DNA of 64,000 nt from Cephalopachus bancanus (Eukaryota > Chordata > Mammalia > Primates > Tarsiidae). Numbering within the stretch: the stretch's first letter is position 1; every line of letters begins with the position of its first letter. The stretch spans positions 1 to 64,000 of the forward strand of contig JAPVLO010000963.1 in assembly GCA_027257055.1 (NCBI GenBank). The letters are read 5' to 3'. Below, in pieces: positions 22,173 to 32,805 of this stretch. The position numbers were made by a program, and so were the translations under genes. Under the pieces are notes generated by a model. It searched no databases. It was not told the DNA's origin and saw nothing but the letters and a program-made list of their open reading frames with translations.

Positions 22173-23304
22173 TAGGTTGTCCTTTGAAGCCACATTTACT
22201 TCTCTCTAGCTGAGAAAGTCTGGGATAGTATCTTCCAATAGAAGGCTGTTTTATTTACATTGGAAAGTCTGTTGCTTAGTGTAGCCACCTTGATGGATTA
22301 TCGTAGCTAAATCTTCTTGGTAACTTGCTGCAGCTTCTGCATCAGTACTTGCATCTTCACCTTGCATTCTTATGTTACAGAGATGCGTTTTCCATTACAC
22401 CTTTTGAAGCAACAACCCCTGCTAGCTTCACCCTTTTCTTCTACTGCTTCCTAACCCTCTCAACCTTCATAGAGTTGAAGAGAGTTAGGGCCTTGCTCTG
22501 GTCATGACTTTGGTGTGAGGTAATATGACTGGTCTGATCTTCTCTCCAGACCACTAACACTTTCTACATATCAGCAGCTGGGAAGTTTTGCTTTCCTATC
22601 ATTCGTGTGCTCATTGGAGTAGCACTTTTTTTCTCTGATGTGTGAATCAGGATGAAATAGTACTTTTAATTTCCTTCAAGAACTTTTGCTTTGTAGCCAC
22701 AGCTTGGCTAACTGGTACAAGAGGCTTGCTTTTAGCCTATCTCGGTTTTAGATATGCTTTCCTCATTAAGCTTAATCATTTCTAGCTTTTTAGTTAACGT
22801 GAGAGATGTGTAACTCTTCCTTGCGCTTGAACACATAGAAGCCACAGTAGGCTTATTACTTGGCCTAATTTCAATATTGTACCTTGGGGAATAGGGAGGC
22901 CCAAGATGAGGGAGAGAGGTAGAGGAACAGCTGGTTCAGAACATACACAGCATTAATCAATTAAGTTCTCCATCTTCTGTGGGTGAGGTTTGTGGTATCC
23001 CCAGACAGTAGTCACATTAAAGATCACTGATCACATATGACCATAACAGATGTAATAGCAAAAAAAGAAATATGGTGAGAATTACCAAAATGTGATACAG
23101 GCATCAAGTGAGCACATGCTGTTGGAAAAATGTTGTGAATTAGACTTGCTCGACGCAGGGTTACCACAAACCTTCAATCTGTAAAACATGCAGTATCTGC
23201 AAAACACAGTAAAATGAGATATACCTGTATTCTTTCTCCCCAACCACCACATTCACAGTTAAGGATTGTATTCTACGTACACTACAAGCTAATGTTTATT
23301 TTCT

Positions 23305-23482
23305 TTTTTTTGGTTTGTTTTTTGTTTTCTGAGTTGGAGTCTCACTCCATCATCCAGACTGGAGTGCAGTGGCTGCTCCCGGCCACCGCAGCCTCGACCT
23401 GCTGGGCTCCGGCAATCCTTCCGCCTCAGCATTCCAAGTAGTTGGAACTACAGGTGCGCGCTACCACCCCTGGCTAATTTTT
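23305..23482 (-). mobile_element. Alu-like SINE, right arm, cut by the next copy
   Basis: Ends at CTGGCTAATTTTTG where the second SINE's tail begins. Confidence 0.9.
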
Positions 23483-23785
23483 GTTTTTTTTGTTTTTTTT
23501 TTTTTTGAGCTGGAGTCTCACTCTGTCGCCCAGACTGGAGTGCAGTGGCCGCTCCCGGCCACCGCAGCCTCGACCTGCTGGGCTCCGGCAATCCTTCTGC
23601 CTCAGCCTTCCAAGTAGCTGGAACTACAGGTGCGCGCTACCACGCCTGGCTAATTTTTTGATTTATTGTAGATATGAGATCTTGCCAAGTTGCCCAGGCA
23701 GGTCTCGAACCCGCAGGCTCAGGCAATCCACTCACCTCAGCCTCCCAAGGTGCGGGATTACAGGCTGAGCCACCGAGCCTGGCCA
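23483..23785 (-). mobile_element. Alu-like SINE
   Basis: CTAATGTTTATTTTCT before 23305 and after 23785 is the target duplication of the pair. Confidence 0.92.
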
Positions 23786-24029
23786 CTAATGTTTATTTTC
23801 TTCCTCCTAGGCTTTAGCTAGTGGTCTTGTACTGTTCTTCTCGGAAGGACTGTTCTGTCCTTGAGCTTCTCTAGTCTTCCTTCATTTCTCTAGGTGACTC
23901 TTTCTTGTACTCCTCTTTTGTTTAGAATATGTTGTGGGACAAGTAATATATACCATGGATGTCAGTCTCTAGTGGCTATATAGAAAAGGCCATGGTTTGC
24001 TTTTATTGCCTGCATTATCTAGGACAGGC

Positions 24030-24323
24030 TTTTTTTTTTTTTTTTTTCTGAGTTGGAGTCTCACTGTTGCCCAGACTGGAGTGCAGTGGCTGCTCCTGGC
24101 CACCACAACTTTGACCTGTTGGGCTCTGGCAATCCTTCTGCCTCAGCCTTCCAAGTAGCTGGAACTACAGGCACACACTACCACGCCCGGCTAATTTTTT
24201 TGATTTATTGTAGAGATGAGGTTTCACCTGCCCAGGCGGGTCTTGAACCTGCGGGCTCAGGCAATCCACTCACCTCAGCCTCCCAAAGGCGTGGGATTAC
24301 AGGCTGAACCACCAAGCCTGGCT
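24030..24323 (-). mobile_element. Alu-like SINE, shortened left arm
   Basis: GGACAGG on both sides. TTTCACCTGCCCAGGCGGG shows the deletion of the young subfamily in a mutated form. Confidence 0.92.
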
Positions 24324-24429
24324 GGACAGGTATTCTTTATATCACAAGGTCATTTATGAAATACAGTTTTGTCACTTGAACCTTTCTCATTGTCTTGAAA
24401 GGGACCTTAAGGCTTAAAATAGTATATAT

Positions 24430-24669
24430 ATTTTTTTTAATTAGAGTTTCACTCTGTCACCAAGCTGGAGTGCAGTGGCACTGTCATGGCCACCCCAGTG
24501 TTGACCTGCTGGGCTCCAGTGATCCTTCCGCCTCAACCTTCCAAGTAGCCAGAACTACAGGCACGCGCTGCCATGCCCGGCTAATTTTTTATTTATTGTA
24601 GAGACGAAGTCTTGCCAAGTTGCTTGGGCTAGTTTCGAACCCATGGGCTCAGGCAATCCACTCACCTCG
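24430..24669 (-). mobile_element. Alu-like SINE, 5' part missing
   Basis: Ends at CACTCACCTCGG. The final 55 bases are absent. Confidence 0.9.
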
Positions 24670-24711
24670 GATTATTATTATTTTTTAAAAAATATTTTTG
24701 TAAAAAGATAG

Positions 24712-25004
24712 CTGGGCTCGGTGGCTCAGCCTGTAATCCCAGCACTTTGGGAGGCTGAGGTGAGTGGATTGCCTGAGCCCGCGGGTTCGAGACCCGCCTG
24801 GGTAACTTGATGAGACCTCATCTCTACAATAAAATTAAAAAACAAAAAATTAGCTGGGCGTGGTAGCGCGCGCCTGTAGTTCCAGCTACTTGGAAAGCTG
24901 AGGTGGAAGGATCGCCGGAGCCCAGCAGGTCGAGGCTGCGGTGGCCGGGAGTGGCCACTGTACTCCAGTCTGGGTGACAGAGTGAGACTCCAACTCAAAA
25001 AAAA
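24712..25004 (+). mobile_element. Alu-like SINE
   Basis: AAAAGATA(TA)GCT flanks. Inverted with respect to the copy at 24430, 42 bases away. Confidence 0.93.
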
Positions 25005-25034
25005 AAGATATAGCTATTTTAGAAGATCTTTCTA

Positions 25035-25301
25035 GGCCGGGCTCAGTGGCTCAGTCTATAATCCCGTGCTTTGGGAGGCTGGGTTGAGTAAATTGCCTGA
25101 GCCCACGGGTTTGAGACCCGCCTGGGCAGCTTGGCGAGACCTCATCTCTACAATAAATAAAAAAAATTAGCCGGGTCTGGTAGCACATGCCTGTAGTTCC
25201 AGCTACTTGGAAGGCTGAGGTGGAGCGATAGCCAGAGCCCAGCAGGTCGAGGCTGCAGTGGCCGGGAGCGTTCCACTGTACTCCAATCTGGGCGACAGAT
25301 A
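25035..25301 (+). mobile_element. Alu-like SINE without tail
   Basis: Lost the last 20 bases and the A tail. Confidence 0.9.
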
Positions 25302-25321
25302 TTAATCTCAATTTTCTTTTT

Positions 25322-25800
25322 TTTAACAGCACTTTTGAAATAGAATTCTTTTATCATATTATTGACCCATTTAAAGTGTACATTTATTTTCAGTACATTC
25401 ACCAATACTTGGAACCATCACCACAGTCAATTTTAGAACAGTTTCTTCACCCCCCAGAAGAAACCCCATGCCCTTTAGCTGTCACCCACTGCATACCTGT
25501 GCACTCAGCCGTCACTGATTTATTTTTTGACTCTCTACATTTCATATAAACCAAATGGTAGAACACGTGGTCTTTTGTGGCTGTCTTATTTCACTTAACA
25601 TAATGTTTTCATCTGTTTTGTAGCATCAGTACTTCATTACTTTTTATGGCCAAATAATATTCTATTGTATGGGTATATCAAATTTTGTTTAGCCATTTGT
25701 TGATGGAAATTTAGGTTGATGTCACCTTTTGGCTATCATGAATAATACTGCTGTGAACTTTTATGTACCCGTTTCTCTGTGGACTTGCCTATGGTTTTGA
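25322..25800 (-). mobile_element. Old L1 3' fragment (L1ME-like)
   Basis: TTTAAAGTGTACATTTATTTTCAGTACATTCACC, TGTCTTATTTCACTTAACATAATG and GATGTCACCTTTTGGCTATC are the same landmarks as at 1000-1480, from a related subfamily, in the same orientation. Confidence 0.8.
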
Positions 25801-26015
25801 TCTGATTTATCCTCACTGAAACTTATGTTGAGCCTTCACTCTCAATGCAGCAGTAGTGGGAGTAGGGGTCCAGTGGGAGGTGTTTGTCATGGGGTGGAGC
25901 CCTCATGAATAGATCACTGCCAGCTTGTGCGAGTGCATTCTCTTGTGGGACTGGATTAGCCACCACAAGAGTGGGTTGTTATAAAGTGAGGCTCCTCTTT
26001 ATGTTTGCTTCGTCT
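25801..26015 (+). mobile_element. MST/MLT1-like LTR fragment (ERVL-MaLR)
   Basis: CAGTGGGAGGTGTTTGTCATGGGG, CCCTCATGAATAGATCACTGCC and TTGTGGGACTGGATTAGCC through GGGTTGTTATAAAGTGAGGC resemble MaLR LTR consensus. It follows directly on an old L1 fragment. It is non-coding. Confidence 0.65.
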
Positions 26016-26019
26016 TTAC

Positions 26020-26315
26020 TTTTAGTTTTTTGATTGATAGTTCAATCTCTTCGTTTGTTACAGGTCCATTCAAATTTTCTGTTTGTCTTGAGTTTTTTTT
26101 CAGTAGTTTGTGTCTTTGTAGGAATTTGTGTATTTGATCTAAGTTACCTAATTTGTTAGAATACAGTTGTTCATACATAGTATTTCTTTATAATCTGTTT
26201 TATTTCTGTAAGGCTATCTCTATTTTCATTTCTCAATGTAGTAATTTAGTCTTTTTTCCTGGTCAACCTAACTAAAGAGTTGTCAGTTTTCAAAGAACTA
26301 GCTTTTTGGTTTCCT
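26020..26315 (-). mobile_element. Old L1 ORF2 fragment
   Basis: TTTGTAGGAATTTGTGTATTTGATCTAAGTTACC through AGTTTTCAAAGAACTAGCTTTTTGGTTTC is complementary to the endonuclease-RT linker of ORF2. It is degraded. Confidence 0.7.
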
Positions 26316-26630
26316 TTCTCTGACTGCCATCAAATTCTGGATGGCAGTGTTTCTGGCCTCTGATACAGGGAGGCTTTGCCCATGTCTGCTCTCTGCCACT
26401 GTATACTTTTCCCTAGCACCTTCTTAATTATGCTCCTGCCATAATTAATTTCATCTGTCTTTTCCCACTTATATTATACTTGTCTGCTTGATCCTCATTT
26501 TTCCTTTTCTTCCAACTCTTAATCCATTTAACCTTAAACTGCTTTTTATTTCATGTTTGAGCAAAAAGACCTTAAATAATGATTGATTATTTTAAGAGTA
26601 GGACAATCGACATTTATCAAGGATACTAGA
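26316..26630. other. Unassigned
   Basis: No repeat recognised with confidence. Confidence 0.5.
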
Positions 26631-26641
26631 CTTAAATTAAT

Positions 26642-26782
26642 TTTTGTGCGTGTGTATGATTTATTGTAGAGACAAAGTCTCGCCAAGTTGCTCAGGCTGG
26701 TCTCAAACCCACGGGCTCAGGCAGTCCACTTGCCTTGGCCTCCCAAAGTGCTGGGATTACAGACTGAGCCACTGAGCCTGGC
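26642..26782 (-). mobile_element. Free left-arm monomer SINE
   Basis: Left arm plus short tail between CTTAAATTAAT (26631-26641 and 26783-26793), an 11-bp perfect duplication. Second independent monomer insertion in the window. Confidence 0.88.
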
Positions 26783-26809
26783 CTTAAATTAATATTTTAA
26801 GAAATTTGT

Positions 26810-27090
26810 TAGTCTGGGGACTGTGCCTTATACTTGAGCGACCAAGGTGGGAGGATCTCTTGAGCCCAGGAGTTTGAGACCAGCCTGGAAACATAGCAAG
26901 ATTTTGTCTCTACAGAAAATTTTAAAAGTTAGCTGGGTGTTGTGGTGTGTGCCTGTAGTCCCAGCTACTCAGGAAACTAAGGCGGGAGGATTGCCTGCAC
27001 CCAGGAGATCAAGGCTGCAATGAGCAGTGGTTTTTGCCATTGCATTGCACGCCAGCCCGGAGGAGAGCATGAGATTCCCATCCACCCACA
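26810..27090 (+). mobile_element. Old Alu dimer
   Basis: Basal type (GGAGGATCTCTTGAGCCCAGG). Decayed ends. Confidence 0.8.
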
Positions 27091-27249
27091 ATGGCTGCTG
27101 GGGGTTTGTACATCTAAATTCTGTGCTGTAGTCTTTGTCTAACTAAATTGTGAGAAAAGTAGGCTTTTTGATTTGTCTGAGAACATAGTCACTTAGTATT
27201 CATAGTGGATGTAGTATAGTTTACATGGCATACTATGTCATTTTTCTTT

Positions 27250-27534
27250 TTTTTTATTTTGAGTTGGAGTCTCACTCGGTCGCCCAGACTGGAGTGCAGT
27301 GGCCGCTCCCGGCCATCGCAGCCTCGACCTGCTGGGCTCCGGCGATCCTTCCTCCTCAGCCTTCCGAGTAGCCGGAATTACAGGCATGTGCTACCACGCC
27401 CGGCTGATTTTTTGATTTATTGTAGAGATGAGGTCTCGCTGCCCAGGCGGGTCTCGAACCCGCGGGCTCAGGTAATCCACTCACCTCAGCCTCCCAAAGG
27501 CGCGGGATTACAGGCTGAGCCACCGAGCCCGGCT
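27250..27534 (-). mobile_element. Alu-like SINE, young subfamily, reference copy
   Basis: This is the cleanest copy in the window, 285 bases with a 16-bp perfect target duplication TATGTCATTTTTCTTT (27234-27249, 27535-27550). It is a 7SL-derived dimer. Read in sense it starts GCCGGGCTCGGTGGCTCAGC and its left arm holds the Pol III B box GGTTCGAGACC inside GCGGGTTCGAGACCCGC, a 5-bp stem with a 7-base loop like a tRNA T arm. Its diagnostic mark is a 5-base deletion that turns CGCCAAGTTGCCCAGG (antisense) into CGCTGCCCAGG, together with AAAGGCGCGGGATTAC in place of AAAGTGCTGGGATTAC. It is non-autonomous and mobilised by L1. Confidence 0.95.
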
Positions 27535-27609
27535 TATGTCATTTTTCTTTAGACATTTTTGGTAAGCACTTCTCTTACTATCCTATACATGATATATAAT
27601 TGAGAGTGA

Positions 27610-27790
27610 TTAGACACACTGGATGAATTTGAATTTTTATGCTCTTGGCAAGTTACTTAGCCTCATCTGTTAAATGGGAGTTTTAACTAATGCTTCCCAC
27701 AAGGTATCATTGTATTACGGAAGTTAATAGTACATTTGAATTGAGTTGTTTCTGGCACACAGCAGAGACTCAGTAAATGTTGGCTATTAG
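27610..27790 (+). mobile_element. MIR SINE
   Basis: CTCTTGGCAAGTTACTTAGCCTC, TCTGTTAAATGGGAG and GGCACACAGCAGAGACTCAGTAAATGTTGGC are the MIR core and 3' region in order. Confidence 0.85.
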
Positions 27791-27810
27791 TACTATTACA
27801 AGTGCTTTCT

Positions 27811-28229
27811 ATTTTTTTTTTATTTATTATTAGAATCTCATTCTGTCGCCCAGTCTGGTCTTGACCTGCTGGACTCCGACAGTCCTGCCTCAGCCTTCCA
27901 AGTAGCTGGAACCAGAAGGCGTGTGCCACCATGCCGGCTGGTATTTGGGTTTATTGGGAACAATTTGGGAGGCAGAGACAAGAGGATTTCCTGAGTCCAG
28001 GAGTTCAAGATCATCCCGGGCAACTTGTTGAGACCTCGTCTCTACAATAAATCAAAAAACTAGCTGGGTGTGGTGGCGTACACCTTTAGTTCCAGCTACT
28101 TGGAGACTCAGGCAGAAGGAGCACCTTAACTCAGCATGTCAAGGCTGTGGTAGCTGTGAGAGTGCCACTGCACTCCAGCCTGGGTGACAGAGTGAGACTC
28201 CAACTCAAAAAAAAAAAAAAAAAAAAAAG
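27811..28229. mobile_element. Inverted SINE pair, right arm (minus) and truncated dimer (plus)
   Basis: 27811-27952 is a minus-strand right arm with a 50-base deletion. 27961-28229 is a plus-strand copy that starts in the left arm and ends in A25. Confidence 0.88.
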
Positions 28230-29327
28230 AATTTTCTCTCTTACATGAGGTCTAAACTATAGAATAATCAATTGACTTGTGTCATATTTTTCACTCATTT
28301 TGTCCTTTTGCCTCACAAATATCCCAAGATTAGAGAAAGAACATCTGAGGTTATGTTAAAACCAAAAAAGTCTCAAAGCCTGTGAATCTGCAACACAAGT
28401 GTCAGACTCTCAGCCTTTAAGTCTACTCATAACATTTTAGGACCCTCTGAATTTCCCTTGAGGCTAAAAATGGCTTCTATGATGACTTTCTGTTAGAGTC
28501 AATATCCAGGTTATTTTCAGAATAGGGTTACTAGTGAATTATCTTGAAGGTGGGAATAAATGGAGAAAACATTTTTGTGTGTTTCACGAACCTTCAGGAA
28601 TCATTAATAGCATGCTTTTTTAGGATATGCTTGTTAAGTCTAATAGAATGAGTCTTTAAAATAGAATTGGGTTTGGAGTTCAGGAAGAGGATAGTAAAAT
28701 GTGTGACGTGTAACTTCTATATCACAGAATTTAGGTTGGAAACAATAAATAACCTTGTCTCATTGAATAATACTATCCCCGACCAAATATATTAATAGCA
28801 AAATAATTTATATCTTCAAGTATTCTACGCTGGTTTATTAGAAAAACAGATTGACTTTTTCCCAAAGAATAATTTATTGAAATTGAAAGAAATAACGATA
28901 TTGATGTTTTGTTGTGTTTTACTTTAATAGCACTTAGTCTTGAAATGTATATTTAATTGCATGGCTGTTGCCAGATGACTATTTCAGAGAGCTTTTTGTT
29001 CTTAGCCTCGGTCAATCACTGAAGTCTAGAGAATATAAAAAATATACTAATACATTTCATTCCATCAGAAAGTATTACATATGTCTGTCTTACATTGTAA
29101 GGTAAATATGGAACATGTAAAACATAGCCCCTGTCATTTAGGAGATCACAGTCTGCATAAAGGAACATGATTTTTACACGAATAATCACAGCATGAGATT
29201 CTGTAAAATAATTGCTTTGTATTTGGTCAGTGTTTTCAGTTCAAAGGAGTCACTGATCCCTTCGCAGAACTTACCAATCTAGTGCAGGACATACAGAGAA
29301 TAAGCAAGTAAAAATATAAGAAAAAAA
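28230..29327. other. Largest repeat-free stretch of the intron
   Basis: About 1.1 kb without SINE. Only 29270-29320 (ACTTACCAATCTAGTGCAGGAC, AATAAGCAAG) resembles an L2 scrap. No ORF of interest. Confidence 0.55.
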
Positions 29328-29619
29328 TGCCGAGTGCGGTGGCCAACACCTGTAATCCCAACACTTTGGGAGGTGGAGGTGAGAGAATTGCTTGACCTCA
29401 GGGATTCAAGACCAGCCTGAGCAACATGGTGAGAACTCGTCTCTACAATAAATTTTTTAAAAATTAGCCTGGTATGGAGGCACATGCTTGTGGCTCCAGC
29501 TACTTGGAAGGCTGAGGTGGAAGGATGACCTGAGCCCAGCAGGTTAAGGCTGACTGTGCACGTGCCACTGCACTCCAGCCTGGGCAAGAGAGTGAGATTC
29601 TGACTCAAAAAAAAAAAAA
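29328..29619 (+). mobile_element. Alu-like SINE
   Basis: Full dimer. Confidence 0.92.
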
Positions 29620-29639
29620 GCGAAAGGGAGTGCTGTCAC

Positions 29640-29800
29640 AGTGTGTGAAAATTAAAATGGTATCTTGGGAAGTACTAGATTTGGTAATCCTTAGACCTAG
29701 GTTTTTTATTTTAGTCCTAGACCTGCCATTAATTCATTACATTTCTTTAATATCTCTAGGTCTCAGTTTCTGCCTCTCTTCCTCTTTCCTCTTCCCTTCT
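29640..29800 (+). mobile_element. MIR-like SINE
   Basis: TAGACCTAGGTTTTTTATTTTAGTCCTAGACCTGCC and TTTCTTTAATATCTCTAGGTCTCAGTTTC follow the MIR 5' half, with many substitutions. Confidence 0.6.
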
Positions 29801-29867
29801 TTATTTTTAATAAAGAAATTGCCATTTCTGAAGTCTTTATCTAAAAGGCAATTCGATTAGCTACTCT

Positions 29868-30105
29868 TTTTTGAGGGGGAGGAGAGACAGAGTTTTGGTC
29901 TGTTTCACAGGCTTGTGTGCAGAAGTGTGATTATGGTTCACTTCAACTTCAACCTCTTGGGCTCAAGTGATCCACCTGCCTAGCCTCCCAAGTAGTACTA
30001 TAGGCATGCACCACCACACTCTGACAATGACTATTTTTTTGCAGATATGGAAGTCTTGCTATGTTGCCCAGTCTGGTGTCAAGAGATCCTCCTGCCTCTG
30101 TGTAT
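29868..30105 (-). mobile_element. Old Alu
   Basis: Basal type, 5' end missing. Confidence 0.75.
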
Positions 30106-30128
30106 ATTAACTATTTTAAAGGGATTTT

Positions 30129-30290
30129 GAGCCAGGCACGGTGGCTTATGCCTGTAATCCCGTATTTTGGGAGGTGGAGGGGAGAGAATTGCCTGAGTCC
30201 AGGGATTCGAGATCAGGTTGGGCAACTTGGAGAGACCTCATCTCTACAGTAAATCAAACAAGCAAACAAAAATTATGCAAAAACAAAAGG
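30129..30290 (+). mobile_element. Left-arm monomer SINE
   Basis: Left arm ending CTACAGTAAATC, then an A-rich tail (AAACAAGCAAACAAAAA) and no right arm. No clear duplication. Confidence 0.75.
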
Positions 30291-30534
30291 GAAGAAAACA
30301 GAGTAATGAATTCCTGAAGCAGATCCTAGATTTCATTATTTCAGAATTTTTTTTTTAGAATTATGATTTTTTTTAATATCACACTGATTATCACACCAAA
30401 AATGAACTATTATTTACTAGTATTCTATTTTAATATAATAGCTATTTTATTAAATACATATATGATGATGAGTTCCTTGTTTGTGTATAAATGTAAAATA
30501 AAAAGTGAATAAAACATGTATAGTTTAAAAAGTA

Positions 30535-31440
30535 ACTATAAAGGGAACATATGCATAGAGAAATGGAATAGCATTAGAACCCCCAGCAGTTCAGTGTCCC
30601 ACCCCAATTATAAGCTTCTTCTTCCATAGATACTATATTAATGCATATTTTCACTATGCAGGTGTCTCTAAAAATAATAGTTTCTCTTTCTGTTGTATTA
30701 GATTTTGAATTTTATGTGACTAGAATTATACTGTATGTCATGAAACTTTTTCAGTATTATGTTTGAGCCTCATTCATGTTATTGCTTATATCTGTTTTGG
30801 ATTGCTTTTATTGCTGTTTAATACTTGATTGTACAATTTATTCAGTCTTCTTTCATCGTTTTTCACTTGTAATTTTTTGGTTTTTACAAGCAGTATTGCT
30901 GTTGTTAAAAGAAAACCTTTAGACAAATTAAGTTTAACAGAACTTAATTGGGCAAAGAATATTTTGCGAATTGGGCAGCAACCTCAAAGCAGAATAGGAT
31001 CAGAGTGACTCCAGGGTTGCCTCATGGTTGGATAACATTTATGGAGGAAAAAGGAAAGTGACATTCAGAAAATGGAAGTGACCTACACAAACAGCTGGAT
31101 TGCTTAAGGTTTGGTGTTTGCCTTATTTGAACACTGTTTGAACAGTTGGCCACCTGTGACTGAAACTGTGTGATTGGTACCAGAATAGGTTCCAGTCTGT
31201 CTGCACATCCAGTTAGATGAGGATCACTAGGTGAGGAGACAGCTTTAGGTTAAACACGGTTTGACACTGTGATCATCCTTGTATGCACACTCTGTTGTTT
31301 CTGCTTTAGAGCTGCTTTAGAGCACTGACATAAGTGGAATTGTTGACTAACATTAGATATGCAAATCTCCTACTTGGTTGTACCAATTTACATTCCAGTT
31401 AGCAGTGAATGAGCGTTTCCATTTTCTATGTTTGATTTAA
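30535..31440 (-). mobile_element. Old L1 3' fragment interrupted by a probable LTR
   Basis: TTTGAGCCTCATTCATGTTATTGC before the insertion and AAGTGGAATTGTTGACTAAC, CAATTTACATTCCAGTTAGCAGTG after it are complementary to L1 ORF2/3'UTR sequence. It is strongly diverged. Confidence 0.55.
30905..31345. mobile_element. Possible LTR inserted in an old L1
   Basis: AAACCTTTAGACAAATTAAG through AATTGGGCAAAGAATATTTTGCGAATTGGGCAGC looks like an ERV1-type LTR. Old L1 3' sequence lies on both sides (30535-30904 and 31345-31440), as expected for an insertion. The family is uncertain. Confidence 0.4.
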
Positions 31441-31571
31441 AAAAATTAATTTGACTTTTACCAGTAAGGGAGATTTATTAATATTTTTTAGTTTATTTTT
31501 CCCCCAGTGCAGTGACTTAAAAAAAAAAAAAAAAAAAGCTTTTATGAGGTATAATGAAAATAGTATACAAT

Positions 31572-31866
31572 AGGCTGGCCTTGGTAGCTCAGCCTGTAAT
31601 CCTAGCACTTTGGGAGGCGCGAGTGGATTCCCTGAGCTCATGGGTTCGAGACCTGCCCGGGCAACTTGGCGAGACCTTGTCTCTACATTAAATCAAAAAT
31701 TAGCCTGGCATGGTAGCACTCATCTGTAGTTCCGGCTATTTGGAAGGCTGAGGCGGAAGGATTGTGGAACCCAGCAGGTCAACAATGGGGTGGCTGTGAG
31801 CGTGCCTTTGCAATCCAACCAAGGTGACGGAGTGAGACTCCAACTCAAAAAATAAATAAATAAAAC
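31572..31866 (+). mobile_element. Alu-like SINE
   Basis: GAAAATA(GTA/CTG)TACAATA at 31555 and 31873 is the target duplication. Confidence 0.92.
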
Positions 31867-32396
31867 AGCAAAGAAAATACTGTACAATAAATCGAACATA
31901 TTTAAAGTGTACAATACAATGTGATGTAATAATCTATCTGGTCTTTGTCCTGATTCCTGGCATGAAGCTTCAAAAACCTGTGGAAGTTTTCAAGTGAGAG
32001 GCTTTGTTACACTAAAGAGGCAACCCTGGTAGGTTCCTTCCGTAGCTGGTTACCTAATTAGAGGGTTGGAGCCTTCAATCATCTTACCTCCCATGAGAGG
32101 AGGGAGGATTGAGATTAAGTACATCCATAAATGTTATCAGTCATGCCTACATAAATCAGTCCCTGACCAGAACCTCTGGATGCCAAGGGTCAGGGGAGCA
32201 ACCTGGTTGGGGAATACATCAATATGCTGGGAGGGTGATATGCCCAGATCCCACAACAAGAGGTTATGGAAGCTCAATGTCCCAGTCCTTCCTCCTTTTC
32301 CCCCATAGACTGTCCTATATGTCTCTTCAGTTTGGCTGTTCCTGAGTTGTATTGTATCTTTTTTCCCCCCTTCTTTTCTTTCTTTTTTTTTTTTTT

Positions 32397-32466
32397 AAAC
32401 TTACAACACCCAGTATTCCCAAGTGGTCTCTTATTCAAGCACTAACCAGGCCTGACCCTGCTAAGA
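32397..32466 (-). pseudogene. 5S rRNA retropseudogene, 3' part
   Basis: The minus strand matches the 3' 70 bases of 5S rRNA: TTAGCAGGGTCAGGCCTGGT, then a diverged TTGAATAAGAGACC region and GGGAATACTGGGTGTTGTAAG. On the plus strand it is preceded by a T14 run, i.e. an A tail on the RNA strand. 5S is normally not polyadenylated, so tailing and L1-type insertion are inferred. It lies within an LTR remnant. Confidence 0.8.
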
Positions 32467-32496
32467 TTTTTTGGGGGAGATACATACATATGTATA

Positions 32497-32805
32497 TTGT
32501 TCTGGATAACAGAGCAAGACCCGGTCTCCAAAAAAAAAAGTGCAGTGGCATAATAATTATGGCTTACTGCAGCCTCGACCTCCTGGACTCAAGTTGTTCT
32601 CTTTGCCTCTTCTCCTCAGCCTCCTAAGTAGCTGGGGCTACAGGTGTGCGCCACCACACTCTGCAATTTTTTTTATTTTTGTAGAGATGGGGTTTTGCTC
32701 TGTTGCCCAGGCTGGTCTTGAACTCCTGGTCTCAAGCAGTCATCCTGTCTTGGCCTCCCAAATTGCTGGGATTATAGATGTGAGCCACTGCATCCAGCCA
32801 ACTTC
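32497..32805. mobile_element. SINE right-arm end (plus) and old Alu (minus) in an LTR
   Basis: 32497-32539 is the last 40 bases and tail of a plus copy. 32540-32805 is a minus basal-type Alu without tail. Confidence 0.78.

Larger units (their letters stand above)
20306..23227 (-). mobile_element. Tigger1-like DNA transposon, interrupted and locally inverted
   Basis: The right terminus ends GATATACCTG followed by TA (23228-23229). Inward from there lie the complement of the Tigger 5' region and the transposase N-terminal region (22173-23227), then 21871-22036, 21145-21232, 20746-20848 and 20306-20452, all on the minus strand in transposon order. One block, 21356-21573, also Tigger, is on the plus strand. 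SINEs fill the gaps. The coding frame of the pogo-type transposase is destroyed. The 3' terminal repeat is lost at the edge of a SINE cluster. Confidence 0.85.

Noticed and set aside
22325..22507. 60-codon ORF
   Set aside because: It is antisense to the Tigger transposase region.
32066..32308. Overlapping 78- and 80-codon ORFs
   Set aside because: They lie within an LTR remnant and have no known protein similarity.
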